From Erwinia aphidicola (GTDB lineage Bacteria > Pseudomonadota > Gammaproteobacteria > Enterobacterales > Enterobacteriaceae): a DNA stretch of 64,000 nucleotides. The position numbers and the translations under genes are program-made. The notes under the pieces were generated by a model. It ran no database searches. It was not told the origin of the DNA and saw only the letters and a program-made list of their open reading frames with translations. Shown one piece after another: positions 42,937-52,195 of this stretch (its first letter is position 1; every line of letters starts with the position of its first letter). The DNA lies in contig NZ_JAMKCQ010000001.1 in NCBI RefSeq assembly GCF_024169515.1, positions 3,596,001-3,660,000 on the forward strand, read 5' to 3'.

Positions 42937-44723
42937 GTCCGCTTCGTGCCCAGGCTGTGTGAAAACTACTGATCACTTTTTGGTCTAAGTAGTGGCTTTA
43001 TATGATCAACCATTCTTGATAAACCCATGCGGAAATCTACTTTATTTAATAAAATTATAATCATACGATTAGATAAAGCGGTTGCAGGTATGACTCACCA
43101 TATTAAAGGTCAAGGCAGACATCAGGTGACGTTGCTCCCTGAAGTGCTGGATGATTTTGTCACAGAAGACAACCCTGTCAGGGTTATTGACGTCTTTGTT
43201 GATGGACTACATCTTGATGCACTTGGCTTTGAGCGCGTTAATGCAAAACAAACCGGGCGGCCTGGATATCACCCCGCAACCATGCTGAAGCTGTACATTT
43301 ATGGGTACCTGAACCGCATCCAGTCATCCCGCCGGTAGAGAAAGAAGCCCATCGTAACGTTGAATTGATGTGGTTACTTGAGCGATTAACGCCTGATTTT
43401 AAAACCATTGCAGACTTCAGAAAAAACAATGGTAAAGGCATCAAAAACGCTTGCCGCGCTTTCATTGATCTATGTCGGCAGATGCAGATATTCACCGATG
43501 TGGTGGTTGCCATTGACGGTAGTAAGTTCAAGGCGGTAAACAGCAAATCGAACAATTTCACGCCCCAGAAAACAAAAGGCCACATTGAAAGGGTTGAGCA
43601 AAGTATCTCTCTTTACCTGAATAAGCTCGAAGAAGCTGACAAGGCTGCGGAGCCCGAAAAAAATGCATGTTTAACAACTGCGAAAGTGGCATGGCTGCAA
43701 AAGCGTCTGAAAGAACTCAGGAAAATCCAGCAGGCTGTTGCGCAGCACCCAGATAAGCAGCTGTCACTGACAGATCCTGATGCCCGGCTAATGAAGATAA
43801 ACAATGTTAACCGCCAGGTGAGCTATAACGTTCAGACTGCCGTTGATGCTAAATATCACCTGATTATTGCGCATGAAGTAACGAATACTCCAGACCGTGG
43901 GCAGCTAACAGCGGTGACCAAATTAGCGCAGAACGCTGTTGGCAAAGCGGATATTACCGTACTGGCTGATAAAGGTTATTACAGCCGGGGAGATATTAAA
44001 GCAACGCAGGACTTAGGTGCCGTAGCCTTAGTACCAAAAGGCGATACCTCTGGCGCTGACCGTAAAGGTCTTTTCAATCGTTCATTGTTCAAATATGACC
44101 AGGAAAAAGATATTTATATTTGCCCGATGGGTAACGAGCTTCAGAACCGATTTACGATGGTTGAGGATGGTTTAGAACAGCAAATGTACTTTAACAATAT
44201 TGCCTGTCGCGATTGCAGTCAGCGGTCAAGGTGCACCACATCAAAACGCGATCCAAGACGTATAAGGCGTTGGGTTCATGAAGCAGAAATGGAAGACATG
44301 CAAGCCAGGCTTAATGCATCGCCACAAACAGCTGTCGTGCGAAAGCAAACGGTAGAGCATCCGTTCGGGACAATTAAAATGTGGATGGGAGCGACTCACT
44401 TCCTGACGCAACGGTTTAAAAACGTCAGCACAGAAATCAGTCTGCATGTACTGGCTTATAACCTGAAAAGGATGATGTCCATCTGGGGTACCGAAGGATT
44501 GGCCATTAAGCTGCGAGAACGATGCAACTAGCGGCAGTGGCCGCTTTTCCCCCCTAATAACAGGTCATTAGCACTCAATATTCAGCACATAGCCTCGTTT
44601 TGCCTCTACATACAAATCACTGCGAATACAGTCCATATCAGGAATATCTTGCATCCCTGGCTAGTGTTAGTCCTCGGATACTGCAAAAACCGGGTTTATA
44701 CACAGCCTGTGCCAGAAGCGGAC
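42937..44723 (+). mobile_element. IS1182-family insertion sequence, probably inactive
   Basis: A ~1.79-kb element bounded by imperfect ~30-bp inverted repeats: the left end starts GTCCGCTTC at 42937 and contains CAGGCTGTGTGAAAAC (42951-42966); the right end has GTTTATACACAGCCTG (44694-44709) and GAAGCGGAC to 44723. It contains a DDE transposase of the IS1182 family split by a one-base frameshift. No target-site duplication could be identified. It separates ygaVP from the SMP-30 operon. Confidence 0.75.
43090..44531 (+). pseudogene. Frameshifted IS1182-family transposase
   Basis: The frame starting MTHHIKGQGRHQVTLLPEVLDDFV runs to RIQSSRR and then meets TAG at 43336-43338. The next frame continues at once with VEKEAHRNVELMWLLERLTPDFKTIADFRK and goes on to 44531, containing VVAIDGSKFKAVNS (first catalytic Asp), VLADKGYYS and the C-terminal VEHPFGTIKMWMG. 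Restoring one base (CGG-CTA-GAG instead of CGG-TAG-AG) at about 43336 would rejoin them into ~480 residues. There is no slippery sequence there, so this is a disabling mutation, not programmed frameshifting. Confidence 0.85.
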
Positions 44724-44770
44724 GTTTTCTTTGAGCCTGAACTGCCAAATTTCTATCAGTATCAAAACCA

Positions 44771-45631
44771 TTAAACTGTGTGTGCCGCAAAGCGGTTTTC
44801 AGGTAATCCGGGACTGAGATCAGATTTAGCTTTGAGCAATGCACCGTCATATTCAGACAGCGCAGTGAGTCCCACTGTAGCCGTGGTGCAATAGAGATGG
44901 GTAAAACCCTCACCGGCCAGTGTCGGACAGGTGCTCTGGATTCCAGGTGACGTCAGAATAGCGTCTGTGGTCCCATCCGGGCGGTAACGGACAACACGGT
45001 TCCCCCCCCATTCAGCATTCCATAGATAGCCCATCTCATCCACGCAGGAGCCGTCAGGCGCGCCGCTGCCTTCGCTTTCGGCGAACACGCGCTGGTTCTG
45101 CAGCGAGGGGTAATCACAGCACATTATCCGACCCTGCATCGAGTCACAGTAATAGAGCGTGCCATCATCGGGGCTGAAACAGATGCTGTTCGGTATAGCG
45201 ACATCGGGCAGTGCAAGCGTCTCAACAGTCAGCGTTGCCGCGTTGAGTCGATGAAACTTACCGATGACTTTAACGGGATAACCATCATCCATCGTCCCGA
45301 AGACAAAATTACCGGCACGGTCACATCGTCCATCACCTATGCGGGTATCGGTGCCTCCCGGTGAAGCGGCCACTGGGGTAATTAACCCGCTGTTGAGATC
45401 ATAGAAAGCCAGTCTTGACGCGAATCCCATCAGCAGAATGTGACTTTTTTCAGTCAGTGCAAAGGAGCCAAGGCGTTCCGGCAGCGACCAGCGCATCACA
45501 GCATCATTGCCTTCTTCTATTGCGAGCAGTTCACTGGCTTCAATGTCAGTCCAGTAGAGCCTGCGGGTTCTTTCACACCACAGCGGGCACTCTCCGAGCG
45601 TATTCCTGACCTCAGCTGCAATTGAAAACAT
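44771..45631 (-). CDS. SMP-30/gluconolactonase-family lactonase
   Basis: The 286-residue beta-propeller protein starts MFSIAAEVRNTLGECPLWCERTRRLYWTDIEA, with the metal-binding Glu in GECPLW, IPNSICFSPDDGTLYYCDS, and the Asp-containing GAPDGSCVDEMGYLWNAEWGG. Family members hydrolyse sugar lactones using a divalent cation. I start at 45631, skipping a 14-codon extension that lacks support. It is the last of three leftward genes with a DMT-type membrane protein and an amidohydrolase, and ends close to the IS1182 element. Its C terminus appears complete. Confidence 0.85.
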   Translation of the reverse strand: MFSIAAEVRNTLGECPLWCERTRRLYWTDIEASELLAIEEGNDAVMRWSLPERLGSFALTEKSHILLMGFASRLAFYDLNSGLITPVAASPGGTDTRIGDGRCDRAGNFVFGTMDDGYPVKVIGKFHRLNAATLTVETLALPDVAIPNSICFSPDDGTLYYCDSMQGRIMCCDYPSLQNQRVFAESEGSGAPDGSCVDEMGYLWNAEWGGNRVVRYRPDGTTDAILTSPGIQSTCPTLAGEGFTHLYCTTATVGLTALSEYDGALLKAKSDLSPGLPENRFAAHTV

Positions 45632-45688
45632 GATAATCCTCCGGAGATAAAAGGTCGTACTGCACGATGGCAAAAGTGGATAACGCAG

Positions 45689-46171
45689 CTACTGCAGAAA
45701 ACGTGCAGAGAGCCTATCGCCGAAAAGCATGACGGCAAGTCCGATCAGCATGACAACCATTCCCCCCAGCCTGAGTAACGAAACCGGACGCCGCACAGCG
45801 CCCAGCAAGCCAAAATGGTCAATCATCTGCGAGGAAAGTAACTGTCCGACAATCGCCAGCCCGAGCAGCGCTGAAAACCCAATTTTCGGCGCAAGCACGA
45901 CGTAGCTGAACAGTGCACATGCGCCTATCATTCCGCCCGCCAGACTCCAGAGGGGTTGCGACGGGATCGCCGCTAGCGATGTCATCAACCCACCCCGCAG
46001 CAGCGCGTAAATCCCCAGGCTGAACGCGCCTGCCGTAAATGAAAACAGCGCCGCAGTGACCGGATCGCCGCCCAGTCCCTTTGCCAGCTGGCTGTTCAGG
46101 GTCGTCTGCAGGGTGATCCCCAGACCTGCGGCAAAAGCGATTACGTAATAGATCATGCCCATGCTTTTCAT
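45689..46171 (-). CDS. YdcZ-type small DMT membrane protein
   Basis: A 160-residue protein of the DUF606/YdcZ group with five hydrophobic segments: IYYVIAFAAGLGITLQTTLNSQLAKGLGGDPVTAALFSFTAGAF is the characteristic half-size DMT repeat. Members probably work as dimers and may transport small metabolites. It lies 5 bases downstream of the amidohydrolase gene and 57 bases upstream of the SMP-30 gene, so it may move the substrate or product of these enzymes. No direct evidence of substrate is visible. Confidence 0.82.
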   Translation of the reverse strand: MKSMGMIYYVIAFAAGLGITLQTTLNSQLAKGLGGDPVTAALFSFTAGAFSLGIYALLRGGLMTSLAAIPSQPLWSLAGGMIGACALFSYVVLAPKIGFSALLGLAIVGQLLSSQMIDHFGLLGAVRRPVSLLRLGGMVVMLIGLAVMLFGDRLSARFLQ

Positions 46172-46176
46172 CCTGG

Positions 46177-47574
46177 TCAGTCGGCCTGCACCAGCGGTAG
46201 GAAGGTGTCAGCAAAAATGTCAGGCTGGTAACCAGAGGCTGCAAAAAGGTGCTCACGCGACTCATCAATCGCCGCACGTAGTCGCGCGCTGTCTACGCCC
46301 AGCACCTTACCGTTCTGTTTAACGATGCGTCCGCCGATCATGACGGTGTCGATGTTGCTGCGCTCGGCGGCATGAACCACCGTGCCAAAGGCATTGCCGG
46401 AAGGGTAAAGATTGAGATCACTGACGCTAATCAGCACCAGGTCGGCTTGTTTGCCTGGCGTCAGGCTGCCCACTTTGTTCTGCAGCCCCGCACAGACAGC
46501 GCCATCAAGAGTCGCGGCTTTAAGGAGTTGCGCCGCCGGAAGCGTTTTCAGCGCATGTTCTGAATCGCAGCACTGCTGCTGATGCATGCCCATCACGCGC
46601 TGCAGGTAAAAGGCGACGCGCATCTCCATAAACATATCGGTGCTGTACGACGTTTCATTGTCTACGCTCAGGCCAGGGTTGATGCCATGACGCTGCGCGG
46701 CCTCAATGGCGAACATCCCGCTTTCGATGCCATAGTGCGAATCTGAGCGTGGGCAGACGTTCACCCTGACACCGGCCTCCCGCAGAATTTTCCATCCCCG
46801 GTCCGGCAGCGCCGTGCAGTGATTGAAAATATTGTCCGGACCCAGCAGCCCCTGCTGATGCAGCGACTCAAGTTCAGACCCCATCTCAGCGCCAAAGAAC
46901 TCAGTGACAATCGACAGTCCCAGCCTGCGGGCCTCGGTCCACAACTCCGGCTCCAGCTGGGCCATGACGGCGAGAGAGACCAGGCTTTCAGGGGTGTCGG
47001 TGAAATACTTATCCTGCAGACGCTGCCAGTTTCCCGGCCAGTGCGCTTTATCCCATTCGCCAGCTACCGGTGCGCCGGAAGCATGAATGGCGCGAATGCC
47101 GGTATCAAGTAAGGCCTCGACGGCGGCATCGGAATGCGCTGCAGTTCGGCTGTTGTGCGAGTTATCGATCATCGTGGTGATGCCCGCGTCAATAGCGCCC
47201 AGCGCCGTCAGCAGGTTGCCAACATAGATATCGGCAGGACGGTAATATTTAGCGAAGGAGAAGTGCGTGGCGTTGCTGTAGTCGTCCAGGCAGGTGGCGT
47301 TTGGGTTAATTCGGCGCAGCTGTCCTTCCCATGCGTGACGATGAGAATCGACCATTCCCGGCATGGCGATCATGTTGGTGGCATCAATGACATGCGCATC
47401 CGGCACATCAAGGTTCTGGCCGACGGCGGTAATCGTTGAGCCGTTGATGAGAATATCGCCGCGCTCAATGTTACCGACGTTCCCGTCCATACTCAGTATC
47501 GTCGCGCCACGAATCAACGTAGCCAGTGAAGTGACATTCTGATTGTTAACAATATTTCGGATGTAGTCGGTCAT
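46177..47574 (-). CDS. Amidohydrolase-superfamily deaminase/chlorohydrolase-like enzyme
   Basis: The 465-residue product (start 47574, SD GAGG) is a metal-dependent hydrolase of the cytosine deaminase/TrzN/AtzB type: MPGMVDSHRHAWEGQLRRI (HxH motif), TTMIDNSHNS, then FNHCTALPDRG and GLSVDNETS (late Asp), and a closing VGSLTPGKQADLVLIS. Such enzymes deaminate or dechlorinate heterocycles. It heads an operon with a DMT permease and a lactonase, and a LysR gene lies divergently 130 bases away. A heterocycle or guanidino-like substrate is inferred from family only. Confidence 0.85.
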   Translation of the reverse strand: MTDYIRNIVNNQNVTSLATLIRGATILSMDGNVGNIERGDILINGSTITAVGQNLDVPDAHVIDATNMIAMPGMVDSHRHAWEGQLRRINPNATCLDDYSNATHFSFAKYYRPADIYVGNLLTALGAIDAGITTMIDNSHNSRTAAHSDAAVEALLDTGIRAIHASGAPVAGEWDKAHWPGNWQRLQDKYFTDTPESLVSLAVMAQLEPELWTEARRLGLSIVTEFFGAEMGSELESLHQQGLLGPDNIFNHCTALPDRGWKILREAGVRVNVCPRSDSHYGIESGMFAIEAAQRHGINPGLSVDNETSYSTDMFMEMRVAFYLQRVMGMHQQQCCDSEHALKTLPAAQLLKAATLDGAVCAGLQNKVGSLTPGKQADLVLISVSDLNLYPSGNAFGTVVHAAERSNIDTVMIGGRIVKQNGKVLGVDSARLRAAIDESREHLFAASGYQPDIFADTFLPLVQAD

Positions 47575-47704
47575 TAAACCTGCCTCTTTTGTGATTAATG
47601 GGGAAACGATACGCCACGTCATTAGCCTGAAAAAGATGCATAAAGCGTTTTCATAATTCATAATTCGCGAATAATCAGGCTCACTTTTATCCAGGAGCAG
47701 GACG

Positions 47705-48622
47705 ATGGATCGGATTCAGGCTATGCAGGTTTTTATAAGGGTTGCTGAAGCCGGAAGCTTTGTGCGCGCGGCAGAGACACTGTCTCTGCCAGCTTCCACC
47801 GTCACCAGCACGATTAAAAATCTGGAGAAATACCTGCAGGTGCGTCTGCTTAACCGGACGACGAGGCGGGTCAGACTCACTCCTGAAGGCCTGCAGTATC
47901 TTGCGCAGTGCCGGGAAATCCTTTCACTGATTGAACACACGGAATCCAGCCTGACCGATTCCGTCAGGCGGCCCCAGGGGCGACTGCGGATAGATATGCC
48001 CGGTGGGATCGCCCATTTTATCGTCATGCCGAATCTGAAAGATTTTTACCGGCTCTATCCGGATATTTATCTGATGATTGGCGTCAGCGACCGGCAGGTT
48101 GATCTTGTTCAGGAAGGTGTGGATTGCGTGATCCGAACCGGAGAATTAACCGACTCCACGCTGGTTGCCCGTCCCCTTGGCCGGTTTCGCTGGGTGACCT
48201 GTGCCTCGCCGGACTATCTCAGGGAGTACGGTATCCCTGAGACGCCGGAAGCGTTGTCGCAGCATCGGGCAATTCATTACTTTTCCGGTTCGGGAAGACG
48301 GACCAATGAACTACGTTTTACGCGTGGCACTGAGATGCTTTCCGTTCCGGTAGAAGGAGAAGCAGCCGTTAACGAAACGGGACTCTATATCAGACTGTGT
48401 CTTGAGGGTTTTGGGCTGGCGCAGCTTGCTGAGAATGTCATTTCGGAGAATCTGCAGCAAGGCAAGCTGGTCGAGGTTCTGGCGGACTGGCAGCCACCTT
48501 CAGTGCCGGTGACGATGCTCTATCCGCATCAGCGTTTTCTCTCTCCCGCAGTGCGTGCTTTTGCTGACTGGGTCGCCGGGCTTTTTAACGATGGCGCAGG
48601 TCAAAAACGGTCTTCTCTGTAA
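47705..48622 (+). CDS. LysR-family regulator of the amidohydrolase operon
   Basis: The 305-residue protein starts MDRIQAMQVFIRVAEAGSFVRAAETLSLPASTVTSTIKNLEKYLQVRLLNRTTRRVRLTPEG, a standard LysR winged HTH, followed by the two-lobe effector domain. It is divergent from the amidohydrolase gene across 130 bases and so probably regulates it, as most LysR proteins regulate a divergent neighbour. SD CAGGA precedes the ATG. The effector is unknown. A 10-bp-stem hairpin follows the gene. Confidence 0.88.
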   Translation: MDRIQAMQVFIRVAEAGSFVRAAETLSLPASTVTSTIKNLEKYLQVRLLNRTTRRVRLTPEGLQYLAQCREILSLIEHTESSLTDSVRRPQGRLRIDMPGGIAHFIVMPNLKDFYRLYPDIYLMIGVSDRQVDLVQEGVDCVIRTGELTDSTLVARPLGRFRWVTCASPDYLREYGIPETPEALSQHRAIHYFSGSGRRTNELRFTRGTEMLSVPVEGEAAVNETGLYIRLCLEGFGLAQLAENVISENLQQGKLVEVLADWQPPSVPVTMLYPHQRFLSPAVRAFADWVAGLFNDGAGQKRSSL

Positions 48623-48676
48623 AAGGTCGCCTTAAGTAGCAGGGATATTTATCGGAACGATAATGGAGAGTATCCG

Positions 48677-48705
48677 CAGCAGGAGAACAGAGCGCTCTCC
48701 TGCTG
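48677..48705 (+). terminator. Hairpin between LysR gene and nimT-like gene
   Basis: CAGCAGGAGA (48677-48686) and TCTCCTGCTG (48696-48705) form a perfect 10-bp stem with a 9-base loop, followed on the plus strand by TTTCGGC. It sits between convergent genes and is probably a weak terminator for the LysR transcript. Confidence 0.55.
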
Positions 48706-48716
48706 TTTCGGCAAAT

Positions 48717-49907
48717 TCAGCCCGGCTGCTGTGCCGGTTCCAGGTGTGCATTTCGTCCGGCAGCCATTCCTGTGCAGGCACCAGCGACCGCGATTGCTGC
48801 GGTCATCAGTAATGGCAATGTCCAGCCTCCGGACAACTCCTGTACTTTGCCCAGCAGCAGCGGACCCATCGCCGCCATCAGATAACCGACGCTCTGCGCC
48901 ATGCCTGACAGCGCGGCGGCGTCACCGGCATTTTTGGTACGCAGCCCGATGAAGGTCAGGCCCAGCATCATACTGGCACCCGAGCCGAAGCCGAGAAGAG
49001 CAGCCCACAGCATCGCCAGACTCGGCAGGTACAGGATGCCGATAAAGGACGCAGCGGTTAACAGGCTGACGCCGACAGCGGCTGCTTTCTGATCGTTGAG
49101 GCGACGCAGCGTGGCCGCCAGAATCAGGCCTGGAATGGCGGTGGTCAGCTGAAGAATGCCGTGTACTTCACCGGCCTGGGCTGAGGAGAGTCCACTGTCC
49201 GTTAGAATGGCGGGGAGCCAGCCGACAGCAACATAAAACGGCATCGCATTCAGGCCCATAAACAAGGTGACCTGCCATGCCAGAGGCGAGCGCCAGACCG
49301 CGACGGTCGCCGCTTTTTTCTCGCCCTCTCCCGGCAACTGATGCTTCATCTTTAACCGGGGCAGCCATAAAATCAACGCAAGCAGCGGTGCAATAACCAG
49401 CATGCCTAACGCGATGTTCCAGCCCCAGCTCTGCGTCAGAGGAATGACAATGGCTGAACCAATAGCACCAGCCGCGCCCATGGTGATGGAATATGCCCCC
49501 GTCACGGAAGCCACGTTGCCAGAAAAGTCACGTTTGATAAGGCCAGGGAGCAGGACATTGCCGAGGGCAATCCCGATACCTATCAATAGGGTTCCGCCAT
49601 AAAGCGCCCAGACACTGCCTGTAGAGCGAAGCAGGATGCCCGCTGAAATCACGGTCAGGGCACCAAAAAGAGTGCGTTCAAGACCGTACTTGTGTGAGAT
49701 GGATGCGCTCAGCGGTGAAAAGGCGGCAAAGGCCAGCAAAGGCAGCGAGTTAAGTAACCCAACGGCAGTAATACTTAGCCCAAAATCATGGCGAATAGAC
49801 TCTAAAACGGGTGCGATAGCGGTAAAAGGAACACGCAGGTTGATAGCTATAAAAAGGATGCCGGTCACAAGTATGATTGAAGACCACTTGTTCGTAGTGT
49901 GGGACAT
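48717..49907 (-). CDS. nimT: CynX/NimT-family MFS exporter
   Basis: The 396-residue protein has twelve apparent membrane segments and the CynX/NimT signature IAINLRVPFTAIAPVLESIRHDFGLSITAVGLLNSLPLLAFAAFSP. In E. coli NimT exports 2-nitroimidazole and is controlled by the divergent AraC regulator NimR; here the same divergent pair is present, which is the main support for the symbol. I use the ATG at 49907 instead of an upstream in-frame one, since it is close to the first helix. The natural substrate is unknown. Confidence 0.78.
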   Translation of the reverse strand: MSHTTNKWSSIILVTGILFIAINLRVPFTAIAPVLESIRHDFGLSITAVGLLNSLPLLAFAAFSPLSASISHKYGLERTLFGALTVISAGILLRSTGSVWALYGGTLLIGIGIALGNVLLPGLIKRDFSGNVASVTGAYSITMGAAGAIGSAIVIPLTQSWGWNIALGMLVIAPLLALILWLPRLKMKHQLPGEGEKKAATVAVWRSPLAWQVTLFMGLNAMPFYVAVGWLPAILTDSGLSSAQAGEVHGILQLTTAIPGLILAATLRRLNDQKAAAVGVSLLTAASFIGILYLPSLAMLWAALLGFGSGASMMLGLTFIGLRTKNAGDAAALSGMAQSVGYLMAAMGPLLLGKVQELSGGWTLPLLMTAAIAVAGACTGMAAGRNAHLEPAQQPG

Positions 49908-49994
49908 AAATTTTGCTTTCTCTGGTAAAAAGAAAGACTTTAAAGTACTCATGAGTTACAGAATATAGATAACCTGACAACATATAACTAAATC

Positions 49995-50789
49995 ATGCCA
50001 GTTAATAAAAAACCGGTGACCTCACCGGATGAGTTTAATGCCGATGCTTTCAGTCAGGCTGCTATCGCGCTGCATGTGTCATCGTCAGGCGAGTATGCAG
50101 GTCAGAGTCCGCACGCTCACCGTAAGGGACAACTTATTATCTCTTTACGCGGTGCAGTGAGCTGTGAGGTTGAGGATGCGCTGTGGCTTGTTCCACCGGG
50201 ACATGCTGTCTGGGTTCCGGGTGAAATCCCCCACAGTTGCCGGGTCACGAAGAATGCAGATACCTGCTTTCTGTTTATCGAACCCGGCGCGGCAGCGATG
50301 CCGGAAATCTGCTGTACGCTGGCGATGACTTCTCTGGTCCGCGAGCTTGTTCTGTATCTGGCAGAGCAGGGACAGGCTTATTCTCCTGACAGTAAAACTG
50401 CCAGGCTCGCAGCGGTGCTGCTGGAGCATATTCCGGATGTGCCGGTTGAAGCGCTCCATCTTCCCGTATCCGATCATCCTAAAATCCGGAATATGGCGGA
50501 GGCACTTTTTAATGAGCCTGATGATCGGCGAACGTTAAAGCAGTGGGCTGCACATCTGGTCACCAGCGAACGATCGCTGGCCAGGCTGATAAAAGAGGCG
50601 ACTGGAATGAGCTTTGGTCGCTGGCGTCAGCAACTGCATTTGATGATTGCCCTGAGCCATCTGGCTGAAGGTCAGTCCGTGCAGCGCGTAGCCGGAACGC
50701 TGGGATATGATTCGGTCAGCGCGTTTATTACGATGTTCAGAAAAGCGCTGGGTAAATCACCGACGCAATATTTTTCGTCTCTAAACTAA
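49995..50789 (+). CDS. nimR: NimR-like AraC-family regulator
   Basis: The 264-residue protein has an N-terminal cupin (SPHAHRKGQLIISLRGAVSCEVEDALWLVPPGHAVWVPGEIPHSCR) and a C-terminal AraC HTH pair (LKQWAAHLVTSERSLARLIKEATG; VQRVAGTLGYDSVSAFITMFRKALGKSPTQYF). This architecture and the divergent NimT-like exporter 87 bases away match NimR, which represses or activates nimT in E. coli. The short spacer should hold the shared operator, but I could not define it by eye. Confidence 0.78.
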   Translation: MPVNKKPVTSPDEFNADAFSQAAIALHVSSSGEYAGQSPHAHRKGQLIISLRGAVSCEVEDALWLVPPGHAVWVPGEIPHSCRVTKNADTCFLFIEPGAAAMPEICCTLAMTSLVRELVLYLAEQGQAYSPDSKTARLAAVLLEHIPDVPVEALHLPVSDHPKIRNMAEALFNEPDDRRTLKQWAAHLVTSERSLARLIKEATGMSFGRWRQQLHLMIALSHLAEGQSVQRVAGTLGYDSVSAFITMFRKALGKSPTQYFSSLN

Positions 50790-50959
50790 TGCAAAACAAC
50801 ACAAACCGAATTTTTATCAAGAACGCCAGCGTCCGCTCCTGGCTCAAAGCTGCCTCTCAGCGCTTATCTGCTTAAAAACAGACCTGGTGTGATTTAACAG
50901 ACGGATCCCTTAAACTACACCGCACAGGGTGGTTAGCCGTTAATACCAGGGAAGTAAAA

Positions 50960-51019
50960 ATGCTTTTGTCAGCGTTGAGTTTTACCAAAACAGTATGCCA
51001 ACCGTTGTTTCAGCGATGA
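50960..51019 (+). CDS. Possible 19-residue leader peptide
   Basis: A short frame begins ATG at 50960 after GGGAAG, encodes MLLSALSFTKTVCQPLFQR, and stops at 51017-51019, overlapping the ATG of the thymidylate-kinase-like gene (ATGA). That downstream ATG has no SD of its own, so ribosomes may reach it by translational coupling. An alternative is a start for the kinase at 50995. Confidence 0.4.
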   Translation: MLLSALSFTKTVCQPLFQR

Positions 51020-51636
51020 GCCGTCAGCTGTTTGTCTCTCTGGATGGCCCCAAGGGCGCGGGTAAAACCACCTTGTTGGAAGCCATGACCACCGTACTCA
51101 GGGCGGACAACAAGAAGGTGATCCGGCTTTGCGAGAAAAAAAGCGATCCCTGGAGAGGGGAAACCATGGCTCTGGTCAACAAGCTGGCCAGAAATCCCAG
51201 CCTGGATTTGGAACGAGAGGTTTGTCAGCGACTTGCGGACAGCCGGGCATGGATTTCCCGGCATGTACTGACGAAACAGCCAGCGGACTGCATTATCCTG
51301 ATGGATCGCTGGTACCCCTCTGATGCCGCGTTTCGCCGCATGATGCCATTCGACGACATTCTGAAGCTTAATCTTGAGCGAAACGTACGCGCGCCAGACC
51401 TGCATGTCGGCGTGGTTACCGCGCCAGAAATTTCATGGGCGAGAGCCGCGGCCCGGGCGCGTGGGTTGAGCAGTACGGTGATTTCTAAGCTGGCAGAGCA
51501 TGTCTGCTGTACCGAGGCGTTCGAGCGGGAAATTGCCAATCGCGGCTGGGTTTTATGCCGCAATGAAGGAACGATAGAGGAGGCAACGATGCAGCTGATT
51601 GCTGAGATTAACAACGTGCTGGGATCCGTAAGATGA
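51016..51636 (+). CDS. Thymidylate-kinase-like P-loop protein
   Basis: The 206-residue product begins MSRQLFVSLDGPKGAGKTTLLEAM, with a P-loop at residues 11-18, and has DRWYPSDAAFRR (DRx motif of dTMP kinases) and an Arg-rich lid region ARAAARARG. It resembles tmk-family nucleoside monophosphate kinases but lacks other housekeeping context, so it may be a paralogue acting on another nucleotide. It overlaps the following glutathione peroxidase gene by 4 bases. Such a pairing is uncommon and its purpose is unclear. Confidence 0.72.
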   Translation: MSRQLFVSLDGPKGAGKTTLLEAMTTVLRADNKKVIRLCEKKSDPWRGETMALVNKLARNPSLDLEREVCQRLADSRAWISRHVLTKQPADCIILMDRWYPSDAAFRRMMPFDDILKLNLERNVRAPDLHVGVVTAPEISWARAAARARGLSSTVISKLAEHVCCTEAFEREIANRGWVLCRNEGTIEEATMQLIAEINNVLGSVR

Positions 51637-52115
51637 CAACCTTTTATCAACATAGTGCCATTAGCCTGGGCGGCCAGCTCATCCCGATGGCCGACTACGC
51701 GGGCAAGCTGGTGCTGGTGGTCAATACCGCCAGCCATTGTGGATTCACGCCACAATACGCAGGCCTGGAAGCGCTTTACAGGAAATACGCCGCCCAGGGG
51801 CTGGTGGTGCTGGGTTTCCCCTGCAACCAGTTTGGTAAGCAGGAACCCGGCGGTACTGACGACATTATGCAGACCTGTCATATCAACTACGGCGTGAGCT
51901 TCCCGATGTTCGAGAAAGTGGCGGTCAACGGCAACGCCGCTCATCCGCTGTTTCGTTATCTGAAGGATGAGTTGCCAGGCGTGCTGGGCGGGCGCATCAA
52001 ATGGAACTTCACTAAGTTCCTGATTGGACGGGACGGCAAACCGCTCAAGCGTTTTGCACCGATCTCTACGCCGGAGAAAATAGAAGCCGCCATCGTAGCT
52101 GCTCTGGAAAGCTAA
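51633..52115 (+). CDS. Glutathione peroxidase-family thiol peroxidase (BtuE-like)
   Basis: The 160-residue protein has the GPx signature VLVVNTASHCGFTPQYAGLEALY, with the peroxidatic Cys36 in place of selenocysteine; LGFPCNQFGKQEPG carries the Gln and a possible resolving Cys64; and KWNFTKFLI the catalytic Trp/Asn. Bacterial homologues such as BtuE reduce hydroperoxides using thioredoxin more than glutathione. It follows the kinase-like gene with a 4-base overlap. The oxidative-stress theme recurs with katG and sitABCD further right. Confidence 0.9.
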   Translation: MTTFYQHSAISLGGQLIPMADYAGKLVLVVNTASHCGFTPQYAGLEALYRKYAAQGLVVLGFPCNQFGKQEPGGTDDIMQTCHINYGVSFPMFEKVAVNGNAAHPLFRYLKDELPGVLGGRIKWNFTKFLIGRDGKPLKRFAPISTPEKIEAAIVAALES

Positions 52116-52195
52116 GAGTCCCTGTCATTCAACCCCTCTACTTCCAGAGATCGTCCTACTCATTGATCTGTTCGTATAACAGGTTATGACGATAA

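Noticed and set aside
43027..44531. Programmed frameshifting in the IS1182 transposase
   Set aside because: There is no slippery heptamer at the junction, and IS1182 elements normally have one continuous frame.
44638..44913. 91-codon minus-strand frame over the IS1182 right end
   Set aside because: It straddles the IS terminal repeat and the end of the lactonase gene; coding potential comes from overlap only.
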